Positions 33,936 to 41,478 of a stretch of 52,607 nt of DNA are shown piece after piece (position 1 is the first letter of the stretch; every line of letters begins with the position of its first letter). The position numbers and the translations under genes were made by a program. Source of the DNA: a virus. The stretch covers positions 1-52,607 of the IMG/VR virus record IMGVR_UViG_3300036861_000357, one strand, 5' to 3'. The notes below the pieces were generated by a model. It made no database searches, had not been told where the DNA came from, and saw only the letters and a list, made by a program, of their open reading frames with translations.

Positions 33936-35466
33936 GCTCCTCTGGATTCTGCTCGCATCGCTGGCGCTAGCGGCGCCGGGTTGGTCGCAGCAGTACGACT
34001 CTGCCGGCAACCTCAAGACGGTGTCGAAGCAGGGAGCCGGGGCGGGGGCAGCGACCAACTTCTGGAACTTCCGCCTCACCAACGGGACCAGCTTCTACGA
34101 CGGGCTCGCATCGAGCCAGCTTCCAGCGGCGCTCGTGGGTGGGAGGCTGGACGTCAACCTCGGAGCACTAGGTAACACCGCCCTCTCCGGGGCAAACGTC
34201 GTGGACGCAGGCAACACGGCCTTCCGCGTGAACTGCGTGGTTGGGTGCGGTGGCAGTAGTTTCTCGGACAACTCGGCCTTCACCTTCGGCACTACCGCCA
34301 TAGGGATCGTGGGCTACGTGCTCGACGACGTCTCGCCAAACGCCGTCACCGAGAACCGGGCGGCGGCCCCGAGGATGTCGGCGAACCGGGTAGCCTACGC
34401 CCAGATCCGGGACGCGGCTGGGAACGAGCGCGGGGTGAACGTCACCGTGGCTAACGCCCTCGTGGTCGAGGACAACCCCGGGGTGGTAGCGGCGGTGACG
34501 GCGGCCTGGACCTCCGCGACCGCGGTGGACACCGTCCTCTCCCTCACCGTCACTGGCTACTCGACGGTTGCGGTCAGCTTCCGCCCGGTCGGGACGATCA
34601 CGGCCGGCGGCATCAACTTCGAGGCGTCGGACGACGGAGGGTCGAACTGGTACGCGGTGTCGGTCGCCCGCCAGGGCACGGCCGTACTGGAGGCCACCTA
34701 CACCTTCTCCACCCTGAAGCTCTGGCAGGCAGGGGTGGAGGGGCTCACTACCTTCCGGGTGCGCCTCAACCCGGTAATCAGTGGGGCTGGGACCGCAAAC
34801 ATCCGGATCCAAGCGAGTGCGGCCCCTCCGGAAACGTGGACGACGGTCTCCCAGGTGAACGCCGCCGACCTCAACGCCACGGTGAAGGTCACAGACGGCT
34901 CGACGACCGTGACTTTCACTGGGACCTCCATCAACGTGAACTGTACCGGGGGCTGCGGGACCCCGACCCAAGCCCAGACCTACTTCGCCACTGCCGTGTC
35001 GGCGGCGAGTGCGGCGAGCAAGGACTACCTCAACCTGTTCAATGCGTCGGGTTCCGGGAAGATCCTTCGCATCCTTAATATCGGAGTCATCTCGGACAAC
35101 ACCGCCGCCATCGCAGGTGTCGGGGCGACGCTCCGGATAAATCAGATCACCACTGCCGGGTCCACATGCACCGCCCTGACTATCCAGAAGGCCGACTCCA
35201 CCAACGCCGCGGTCCCGGCCCAGGTCACGTTCACCACCAACTGCACCACCGACCCCACGATCGGGTTTACGATTGGTAGCTGCCACACTGCGGTGGACGA
35301 GGCCCAAGTGCTCAACCAGGGGATCGGCGAGGACGGGAACTGTTACAGGTTCGCCAACAACGGCGGGCAACCAATCACCCTGAGGGAGGGGCAGGGGATC
35401 AACCTCGTTCACAACGCGGTGGCCCCCGTGGGGCTCATTACCATCTTCGTTGAATTCACGATGTGA
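33907..35466 (+). CDS. fibre- or adhesin-like protein with Sec signal peptide
   Basis: 519 residues from ATG 33907, which overlaps the previous gene. The N-terminus has RARR, then LLWILLASLALAAPGWSQQ: a basic region, hydrophobic core and plausible cleavage site. The mature protein is Thr/Ala/Gly-rich and beta-rich. Two VNC-x-x-GCG-type clusters (near residues 110 and 350) may form disulfides. Further Cys occur near the C-terminus (TNCTTD, GSCHT, GNCYR). It is the fourth exported-type product and probably a surface-facing receptor binder. Confidence 0.65.
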   Translation: MSSVASRARRLLWILLASLALAAPGWSQQYDSAGNLKTVSKQGAGAGAATNFWNFRLTNGTSFYDGLASSQLPAALVGGRLDVNLGALGNTALSGANVVDAGNTAFRVNCVVGCGGSSFSDNSAFTFGTTAIGIVGYVLDDVSPNAVTENRAAAPRMSANRVAYAQIRDAAGNERGVNVTVANALVVEDNPGVVAAVTAAWTSATAVDTVLSLTVTGYSTVAVSFRPVGTITAGGINFEASDDGGSNWYAVSVARQGTAVLEATYTFSTLKLWQAGVEGLTTFRVRLNPVISGAGTANIRIQASAAPPETWTTVSQVNAADLNATVKVTDGSTTVTFTGTSINVNCTGGCGTPTQAQTYFATAVSAASAASKDYLNLFNASGSGKILRILNIGVISDNTAAIAGVGATLRINQITTAGSTCTALTIQKADSTNAAVPAQVTFTTNCTTDPTIGFTIGSCHTAVDEAQVLNQGIGEDGNCYRFANNGGQPITLREGQGINLVHNAVAPVGLITIFVEFTM

Positions 35467-35472
35467 GGGCTT

Positions 35473-35691
35473 GTGGCGATCGCACTCAGCTTCGCTAGAG
35501 TCAGTACGTTGAACCAGGCGGTGGGGGTCTTCTCTCTTGTTTTCTACGCCCTTATCATCGGGAACGTCTCCAAGTTCACAGCGGTGACGTCGAGCGGGGC
35601 GGTTCTGACCTTCTCTGTGGATGACCCTACCACCGAAGCAGACTTCCTCGCGGTTTTCCCCTCGGCAGTCCGAGTGTCGGACATAACTTGA
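35473..35691 (+). CDS. small hypothetical protein
   Basis: 72 residues from GTG 35473. The hydrophobic middle (FSLVFYALIIGNVSKF) could be a buried strand or helix, and a short acidic C-terminus follows. It lies directly after the fibre-like gene and may be a chaperone or structural part; no motif supports either. Confidence 0.5.
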   Translation: MAIALSFARVSTLNQAVGVFSLVFYALIIGNVSKFTAVTSSGAVLTFSVDDPTTEADFLAVFPSAVRVSDIT

Positions 35692-35717
35692 AAGAAGAGA
35701 AGAGAGGAGACCCATTC

Positions 35718-35867
35718 ATGCCTCGGGACATTTCATCTTGGCTGTTCCTAGCCGCGGTCGCCGCCTGCGCCGTCGAGGTCGGCAGGAGCCTGCGAGTGCG
35801 AAGCGTGAACTTGATCGCCCTTGGGGTCGGGCTGATCGCGGCGGGGCTGCTCGTACTCGGCAACTAA
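35718..35867 (+). CDS. 49-residue two-helix membrane protein
   Basis: 49 residues from ATG 35718, with GAGGAGA eight bases upstream. Two hydrophobic helices (WLFLAAVAACAVEVG and LIALGVGLIAAGLLVLG) are joined by a basic turn. It is the last rightward gene and overlaps the 3' end of a leftward gene antisense. Its size and topology recall small holin-type phage proteins. Confidence 0.55.
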   Translation: MPRDISSWLFLAAVAACAVEVGRSLRVRSVNLIALGVGLIAAGLLVLGN

Positions 35868-36392
35868 CTGAGCCAGCCGGCGCTCGTAGTAGCGGACCTT
35901 GACGGTCCACCGCTGGACCGCCTTGGCCGCCAGCTTCGCCCGGTGCTCCGCCCGGTCCCGACGCCTCCGAGCCGCTGCCAGCTTGGACTCGGCTCGCTCG
36001 GTCGCGCTTGGCTTCGGGGCCGAGAGGGCTTGGGCTCGCACGGGCATGACGAAGGACGCGACCCACTCCGGCACCGGCCCCGAACACCAGCGGAGATCCG
36101 AGGCCATCTCCCCGTGTTGAATCCCGAGGTTGTGAGCGTGCTCGTGCCGAATGGTCCGGTAGAACGATGCAAGATGCAGCGCTTTGGGACCAGGCAAAGA
36201 TAGCTTCATGTAGCGGGCTGCTCGATCACCCCCGAGCGTTGCACAGCCCCAGTGCGTACCGTTTCTTGACGGGACTACCTCGATGATCTTCCGCTTCCGG
36301 TGCTGGGGCTGGACCCCAAGCGAGACGAAGGAAGCGTGCAGGAACTTCTTGATCGCTCTTGTGTCGTAGCAGGTCGTGTTAGTTACCTTCAT
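35748..36392 (-). CDS. metzincin-like zinc metalloprotease
   Basis: 214 residues from ATG 36392. Residues 83-93 read HEHAHNLGIQH, an exact HExxHxxGxxH zinc-binding motif of metzincin proteases, with E84 as catalytic base. The C-terminal 90 residues are a basic coiled coil and a Pro/Asp-rich tail, which overlap a small gene on the other strand. The start is coupled to the zinc-ribbon gene upstream by TGATG. No signal peptide is seen, so it would act inside the cell. Substrate unknown. Confidence 0.7.
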   Translation of the reverse strand: MKVTNTTCYDTRAIKKFLHASFVSLGVQPQHRKRKIIEVVPSRNGTHWGCATLGGDRAARYMKLSLPGPKALHLASFYRTIRHEHAHNLGIQHGEMASDLRWCSGPVPEWVASFVMPVRAQALSAPKPSATERAESKLAAARRRRDRAEHRAKLAAKAVQRWTVKVRYYERRLAQLVAEYEQPRRDQPDPKGDQVHASHSQAPADLDGAGGDRG

Positions 36393-36550
36393 CAGCGGCC
36401 CCCGATCTTGTCGAACCCGAACATACGACCGAAGGTCTCTGTTAGGTCTGGATCGTAGAAGCTGACACCTCCGCAGGACGGGCACTTCTTTGGAAGCTCC
36501 TTGAACCACCGCTTGCACTTGTCACACTGGTAATTTCCTGGCCTCTTCAT
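36392..36550 (-). CDS. zinc-ribbon protein
   Basis: 52 residues: MKRPGNYQCDKCKRWF, then KKCPSCGG and a short acidic helix ending in FGFDKIGG. Two Cys pairs give a zinc ribbon. GGAGG lies six bases before the ATG. The stop overlaps the start of the metzincin-like gene, so the two are probably made together. Confidence 0.7.
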   Translation of the reverse strand: MKRPGNYQCDKCKRWFKELPKKCPSCGGVSFYDPDLTETFGRMFGFDKIGGR

Positions 36551-36608
36551 TTCGTCCTCCTGCTCTTATTTTCTCTCGGGTGTCAACCTCACCTTCTTGA
36601 AAACGCAC

Positions 36609-36682
36609 TTATCCACAGGCGAAGTCTCTTCGCTTCAGTCCGCAAATAAATTTTTCTGCTTGATTTCTCTTAACTTCTCTTA
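36609..36682. other. candidate replication origin: DnaA box and AT-rich repeats
   Basis: A perfect DnaA box TTATCCACA lies at 36609-36617. It is followed by a six-base-stem hairpin (GCGAAG/CTTCGC, 36619-36633) and an AT-rich run at 36641-36682. The run ends in two 10-base-spaced direct repeats of TTCTCTTA (36665-36672 and 36675-36682). This sits at the 3' end of the DNA polymerase gene in a strongly GC-rich genome. A DnaA-dependent origin is inferred. Confidence 0.5.
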
Positions 36683-39600
36683 GACAGCCTTTAACTGGTC
36701 AAACTCGATCTCATCCAAGAGTTCGTCGAGGTCTTCGTCGTACTCATCGATTGGGATGAAATCTTCGCGTAGGCCAGTTTCCCCTTGCGCCGCTCGGTCG
36801 AAGTCGGCTAGTCTCGGCTCCGTGAGCTTAGCCAGGTCGAAGTGCTTGGTCATTCCTTCGAGGTTCGCATGAGAGTCGAACACCGCCCAGTTCCTCCCTA
36901 CCTTGACATCGACACCCATCTGGAGATGCGATCCCAGACCCCATTCCGGCGGGCATGGCTGTTCTTCGATGGGTCTAGTCATTGCCGAGCGGAGCTTCTC
37001 GATTACTACTTCTACTCTCGCTGTGGGCACTTCAAGCAAGAGGGAATCGTGGATCAAGGCCCGCAGGGGGGTCTTCCCGTAGAACTCCTCGCCAATGAAG
37101 TTTGGATGATCCGGATCGAATAGCTCCAGCATCGCTTCCTTGATGACACCGGCCGCGACCGACTGCTGGAAGAAGGCCACGCACCGCTTTCCATCCTCCC
37201 CCAGGCCCACCTTGAAGTTCTTGCCCGCGATCTTGACGATCTGCGAGGCCCTCGTCATTCCCTTGACCGGGCGGTATTCGAGGACGTTGTAGAAGTAGTG
37301 CCGGTAGCCGTAGGGGTGGAAGCCAGGGAGGGGGTTGTAGCGGGCGTTGTCGATCTTGCCCCCGAGGATCCGGTAGCGGGCGGCGTGCTCCCGAATCTGG
37401 GCGTGCCACTTCGGCAGCCCCGGCACCACCGAGTAGTAGATGTCCTGGACGCGCTGAGCGATCTTCTCAGTGGGGAAGACGTCGGGGTACTGGAGAACCA
37501 TCCCGCGGACGGTGAGCCCGTTGTTGTTCCCGTTCACCGCGCACTTGACCTGCTTGTAGGTGGCCTCTTGGTTGGTCTTGATCTCCTCGAAGTAAGCCTT
37601 CAGGTCCGGGTCCGACCACTTCAGGTCCGCCGGCCGACCGATCGCGACCGAGGTGACGAAGGCGTGAATGGAGAGCTTCGAGAGCCTGATGTAGTTCGGG
37701 TCCCCAATGTACCAGCCGACCTCGGTGGGCTCCATCGCGTTGTAGTCGGCCTCGACCAGGAGGCAGCCGGGGGACGCCTCCACGCACAGGCGGAAGCCGG
37801 CGGCGGGGTTCTTCTCCTCCTTCTTCCCAGCCTCGGTGATGATCGCGCGATCGGCGACGACGTTCTGGAAGTTCGGGGTCTGGGAGGTCCGGGCGGTCGA
37901 GGGAGCGTGCGTGGTGGTGCAATGGAGCCGGTGATCCTGCTGCGACCGCGGGTCCTCGGCGAGGCGCTTCTGGGTCCCCACCGCGTAGGTCCGCCAGACC
38001 TTGTCGATGATCCGGATCTCCCGGAGGCGAGGGTAGAGCGGGTCGCGCGTGGTCTTGATGAGGTGGGTGATGGTGTCCTTGTTCGAGGAATCCTTCTTGC
38101 TCTTCTTGTCCTTCTTGGGGACGTGCCCGCGGAACCTGATATAGGCCAGCACCTGTGGCGGTGACCCGGGGTTGAAGGACTCCCTCCGGTAGAACCTCTG
38201 GACCTCCCGCTCCGCCATCACCACCCGCGCGGTAAGACCACGGTCCTCGCAGCGGTGCGTCTTGGAGATCTGCTCGGCCCCGCAGGTCTCGCAGACTTGG
38301 ACGAGGGTGGTGACGACGCGCTCCAAGACATCGGGCTCGGGCGAGCCGTCGTCGAGGAGCGGGCGCTTCTTCAGCCCACCATCCGCGTTCCGGGTTGCCC
38401 AAGCGGTCATCAGTTCCTCGGGGACGATGGCCTGGATCTCGGTATTGATCCGCTTGTGCTTCTCCTCTAGCGACGCGGTGAACTCCTTGAGCCGCTCCTC
38501 GTTGATGTTGATCCCCACCTCCTCCGCCGGCCAGAAGGCCCTCTTGTCTAGGAGGTAGACGTGGCGGTAGTAGGGGGTCTCCCAGAGCCCGAGGCGCTGG
38601 AGCTTGTCTGCGATCCAGAAGCCTATCCGGAGGGTCCTGGGGCCGTCGTTGGCGGCGTACCAGACCGGGTCGGTATGGGCGCGGTGCTTCCAAGGCTCTA
38701 GCCTTGGGGAGACGAAAGGGGAAATGAAGCCCAGCCCCCGTGGGAGGTCGGACTGGTAGCGCTTCCACATCCACATCGAGTCGAAGACCGGCCCCCGGAC
38801 CTCGTGGCCGGCGTGTCGTAGGCGAGGGATATCGTAGGGACCGTTGTGGAAGAGCTTGACCCCCCGCGAGGCGAGCACCTTGGTGATGAGCGGGACATAG
38901 GGGCCGGAGTGTGGGACGGTGATCCCCTGGTCAGGGTGGCAGGCGAAGTTGACCCGGATGATGTGCCACGACTTGGCCTCGCGCGACTTGATCTCGCCCT
39001 CGTCGGTCTGCCGCTCCTTGTCTGGGGTCTCGACGTCCACCGCCAGCCAGGTCTCGTCCATATCCGCAGAGAGATAGGAATCGACCCACTCCTCGAACCA
39101 CTCGATCGGGGGGTCGAGGACGAGGTCGAGTTCCTCGCGCTCGAAGCCGTGCTGAGCGATCTCGAAGGCGTGCTGGAGGTCCCAGGACGAGGTCCCGATC
39201 AGGTTGAACGCACCGCGGGATATGTGCGATGGATGGAAGGTGGGGACGACCCAGAAGCGGTCGGAGGGGTCCCGGTTGACGGTGCCGTGGAAGTCCTGGA
39301 CCCTTACCCCAGAGCCGCTCGGATAATCGAGGAGCCAGCGGAGCGGGATCCCCCCGAGCGTCACCACCACCTTGTCCTTGGCCCCAGGTGGAGTGTCGGC
39401 CAGCCAGCGGTCGAGAGCGGGCTGCCAATGGCGCGTGCGGCAGGTCGTGATCGCCTCGGACTCGTAGACGGCGCCGTCGAGGATGTTGTTGGGGGGCCGG
39501 CACCAGAGGGTATTCATGATGAGGTGCGACTCCCGGGTGATCGAGTTCATCCGGAAGACCCTGTTTAGTAGGGAGCCGGCGCGCCCGCGGAAGGGCTCGG

Positions 39601-39757
39601 AGAGGTAGACCTCGTCCTCGCCAGCCGCCTCGCCAAGGAAGAGGATGCGCGAGGAGGTGGGGCCGAGCTTGGGGACGAACCCGGTGGGGGAACCATAGGG
39701 CTCTCGGTAGAGGACGCAGGAGGAACACAACGCGGGAGGTTTTGGGGTGACGGGCAC
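36680..39757 (-). CDS. polA: family A DNA polymerase fused to a family 4-like uracil-DNA glycosylase
   Basis: 1025 residues from GTG 39757. Residues 1-205 are a UDG-type domain: C11, C14, C86 and C106 for a 4Fe-4S cluster, GEAAGEDE at 42-49 and PTFHPS at 172-177. Residues 235-375 are the 3'-5' exonuclease (DVET 241-244, D309, D371). Polymerase motif A has D671 (EADYNAME), motif B spans about 734-746, and motif C is HDS at 903-905, where HDE is usual. A CETC-x-HRC insert lies at 489-503. It would replicate the phage DNA and could recognise uracil. The fusion is known in other phages. Confidence 0.88.
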   Translation of the reverse strand: MPVTPKPPALCSSCVLYREPYGSPTGFVPKLGPTSSRILFLGEAAGEDEVYLSEPFRGRAGSLLNRVFRMNSITRESHLIMNTLWCRPPNNILDGAVYESEAITTCRTRHWQPALDRWLADTPPGAKDKVVVTLGGIPLRWLLDYPSGSGVRVQDFHGTVNRDPSDRFWVVPTFHPSHISRGAFNLIGTSSWDLQHAFEIAQHGFEREELDLVLDPPIEWFEEWVDSYLSADMDETWLAVDVETPDKERQTDEGEIKSREAKSWHIIRVNFACHPDQGITVPHSGPYVPLITKVLASRGVKLFHNGPYDIPRLRHAGHEVRGPVFDSMWMWKRYQSDLPRGLGFISPFVSPRLEPWKHRAHTDPVWYAANDGPRTLRIGFWIADKLQRLGLWETPYYRHVYLLDKRAFWPAEEVGININEERLKEFTASLEEKHKRINTEIQAIVPEELMTAWATRNADGGLKKRPLLDDGSPEPDVLERVVTTLVQVCETCGAEQISKTHRCEDRGLTARVVMAEREVQRFYRRESFNPGSPPQVLAYIRFRGHVPKKDKKSKKDSSNKDTITHLIKTTRDPLYPRLREIRIIDKVWRTYAVGTQKRLAEDPRSQQDHRLHCTTTHAPSTARTSQTPNFQNVVADRAIITEAGKKEEKNPAAGFRLCVEASPGCLLVEADYNAMEPTEVGWYIGDPNYIRLSKLSIHAFVTSVAIGRPADLKWSDPDLKAYFEEIKTNQEATYKQVKCAVNGNNNGLTVRGMVLQYPDVFPTEKIAQRVQDIYYSVVPGLPKWHAQIREHAARYRILGGKIDNARYNPLPGFHPYGYRHYFYNVLEYRPVKGMTRASQIVKIAGKNFKVGLGEDGKRCVAFFQQSVAAGVIKEAMLELFDPDHPNFIGEEFYGKTPLRALIHDSLLLEVPTARVEVVIEKLRSAMTRPIEEQPCPPEWGLGSHLQMGVDVKVGRNWAVFDSHANLEGMTKHFDLAKLTEPRLADFDRAAQGETGLREDFIPIDEYDEDLDELLDEIEFDQLKAV

Positions 39758-39766
39758 GAGAGCTTT

Positions 39767-40030
39767 CTAGCTCCCCTCTTCCTTCGGCGGGTCCTCGATC
39801 TCGATTCCCCGCAGCCGGAGCCACTCCGCCACACGGACCGCGTTTTTCCTGAGCAGGCGCGAGGTCCCCTTGCGCCGTACGAACCGCCAGAAGGTCGTGG
39901 GCTCGATCCCGAGGAAGTGGGCGAGAAGAGAGATCCGAGGCGTCATCCCGCAGGAGGGGCAGGGAAGTTGGAGTTGAAGGCGAACCTGAGTGCGGAGTCG
40001 GTCTTCATAAGGCTTCTCAGGCTTTGGCAC
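39767..40030 (-). CDS. small helix-turn-helix-like DNA-binding protein
   Basis: 87 residues. After a CPSCG pair, residues about 33-60 (ISLLAHFLGIEPTTFWRFV) look like a Cro/MerR-type helix-turn-helix, followed by a basic helix. It stops nine bases before the polymerase start, with a GAGCT-AGAA-AGCTC hairpin between them. It could regulate the polymerase gene or help replication initiation. Confidence 0.55.
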   Translation of the reverse strand: MPKPEKPYEDRLRTQVRLQLQLPCPSCGMTPRISLLAHFLGIEPTTFWRFVRRKGTSRLLRKNAVRVAEWLRLRGIEIEDPPKEEGS

Positions 40031-40430
40031 CAGCCATCCTCCTCATCACACCTTCTGCTCGACTCCAAAAGCGCCCCTCCCCAGCGCGGCGGAGCCAGCG
40101 AAGAGCGCGTTGGCGTGTCCTAAGCCTGATACTGAAAAGGTTATCGGTGTCGCTGATAGGAAAGCTGGTCCAACCCCCCCACCACCCGTGGAGACCGATC
40201 CGCGTGAAGTTCCTCGGGGGATGCCACTGCCGCGGGTCCAAGTACGTCACCAATGGAAGGCGGTAGGCCAAAATTTCAAGTGGGAGGCAGAAGCGTTCTG
40301 AGCCAGGTAGTTCCCCGCCTTCGGACACTTCAATGATCTCTCCCCGGTATAAGACCAGGTGAAATGAACGATCGCCACGCCAAGGGCGATCAAGGAATTC
40401 ATCCATGAATGCCTTGTCGATCAGGGTCAT
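40017..40430 (-). CDS. hypothetical protein
   Basis: 137 residues, rich in Arg and Trp (DPRQWHPPRNFTRIG, LHGWWGGWTSF), with no recognised motif. The gene is less GC-rich than its neighbours. It overlaps the next gene by 14 bases. It belongs to the leftward replication operon. Confidence 0.6.
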   Translation of the reverse strand: MTLIDKAFMDEFLDRPWRGDRSFHLVLYRGEIIEVSEGGELPGSERFCLPLEILAYRLPLVTYLDPRQWHPPRNFTRIGLHGWWGGWTSFPISDTDNLFSIRLRTRQRALRWLRRAGEGRFWSRAEGVMRRMAGAKA

Positions 40431-40442
40431 TTGGACACCGGG

Positions 40443-40703
40443 TCAATCACAGTCCCCGAACTCCCTGTTCCCCTTGAAGCGCCCGTGCCAGATGTTCTCT
40501 ATTGCCCTCCGCTGCGCGGCGCTCGCGTACTTGCGCTCGTGGACGGTGTCGTAGATCCCGGTGAGGGTCTCGCCGGCCCACTCGAAGGAGCCGCAGGAGC
40601 GCATCCACTCGATGATGTCGAGGAGTTCCTGGGCCGCCTCCCCGTCCACGGTCGAGGGGGAAGAAGAGCCGGCGCCGTCGAGGTCGTCAAAGCGCCGAGG
40701 CAT
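40443..40703 (-). CDS. small hypothetical protein
   Basis: 86 residues with two helices (AAQELLDIIEWMRSC; ASAAQRRAIENIWHG) and an acidic Ser-rich start. The RRAIENIW pattern occurs in several phage proteins of unknown role. It is part of the tightly packed leftward operon. Confidence 0.6.
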   Translation of the reverse strand: MPRRFDDLDGAGSSSPSTVDGEAAQELLDIIEWMRSCGSFEWAGETLTGIYDTVHERKYASAAQRRAIENIWHGRFKGNREFGDCD

Positions 40704-40732
40704 TGGTCTCGCCTTCCTTGTTCAACGGGCAC

Positions 40733-41125
40733 TCACCCGCAGACCCTCACCCTGATCTTCGCCTGGTCGCAGAGGTTTACCATGTTCCAGGTCCCTTTGC
40801 TCTCGGGGAGCGGGAAGGCGAGGCAGAGGTCGATCGGATCTTGCCTCTCGGGGTGGTGCTCCTCCTTCAGCATCCTGGAGTTCCGGTTGCCTCCGGCCTC
40901 GGGCCACGGACCGTCCTTGGCCTCGTCCACCGGGTAGGGACGTACCTCCCAGCCGAACTTCCTGGCAGCCTCGTCCACGAGGGCGTCCGCGCCCCGTGCG
41001 CCCCCATGGATGATGATGATGGGCAAGGACGCCCCCTCAGTGGCGCCGAGGAGGGACCCGCGGATGAAAGCCCTGGAGAAGATCGTGTCCTTCCACGCGC
41101 GGGAGCCGGTGCAGAGGATCTTCAC
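40733..41125 (-). CDS. SLOG-superfamily (DUF2493/YspA-like) protein
   Basis: 130 residues from GTG 41125, which gives the usual family start (V/M)KILCTGSRAW and overlaps the preceding stop as GTGA. ATG 41140 is the alternative. Rossmann-type signatures are visible: HGGARGADALVDEAA near residue 40 and GGNRNSRM near residue 73. SLOG proteins bind nucleotides or nucleotide-derived ligands and occur in phages and defence loci. The ligand is unknown. Confidence 0.75.
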   Translation of the reverse strand: MKILCTGSRAWKDTIFSRAFIRGSLLGATEGASLPIIIIHGGARGADALVDEAARKFGWEVRPYPVDEAKDGPWPEAGGNRNSRMLKEEHHPERQDPIDLCLAFPLPESKGTWNMVNLCDQAKIRVRVCG

Positions 41126-41223
41126 AGCGCGATCAACCATTCGAGGTTGGGGTTGGTGGCGCCGATTATTTCTAGGATCCGGCAGCGCCAGTATAGGTGG
41201 CGGGCGTAGGCGATCTCAATCAC
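41122..41223 (-). CDS. 33-residue peptide
   Basis: From GTG 41223 to TGA 41122-41124. The start overlaps the stop of the upstream gene by eight bases and the stop overlaps the GTG start of the SLOG gene. The product (VIEIAYARHLYWRCRILEII...) is a plausible amphipathic helix. Overlap at both ends supports translation; the function is unknown. Confidence 0.45.
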   Translation of the reverse strand: MIEIAYARHLYWRCRILEIIGATNPNLEWLIAL

Positions 41224-41464
41224 TACCCTGCTCCGGTGGCTTGCCGGCAGCGAGTTCACGCTCTCGGGACGCCTTTCGGGACGCGAACTTCTCGCCTTCC
41301 CTAGGCTCAGGCACCTGGTCCTTGGGATAGACCTTGATGAGCCCGGCTTCCACGAAGCTCGCTTCCGTCCCGAGGAGGTAGCCCGGGTCCTTCAGGTAGA
41401 AGGGCTGCCCACCGACGTGGACCACCGTCATCTCCTCCACCCGAACCGAGATCAGCTTTTCCAT
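41216..41464 (-). CDS. small hypothetical protein
   Basis: 82 residues beginning MEKLISVRVEEMTVVHVGG. The N-terminal half is beta-rich and the C-terminal half is a charged disordered tail. AGGAAAGGATG lies upstream of the ATG. No family is recognised. Confidence 0.6.
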   Translation of the reverse strand: MEKLISVRVEEMTVVHVGGQPFYLKDPGYLLGTEASFVEAGLIKVYPKDQVPEPREGEKFASRKASRERELAAGKPPEQGSD

Positions 41465-41478
41465 ACCGTCATCCTTTC

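Noticed and set aside
34168-35715. 515-residue minus-strand frame opposite the fibre-like gene
   Set aside because: Arg/Gly/Val-rich shadow without motifs, antisense to a protein with a signal peptide.
36581-36586. TTGACA on the minus strand before the zinc-ribbon gene
   Set aside because: No acceptable -10 box at 16-18 bases; the AT-rich stretch lies too close.
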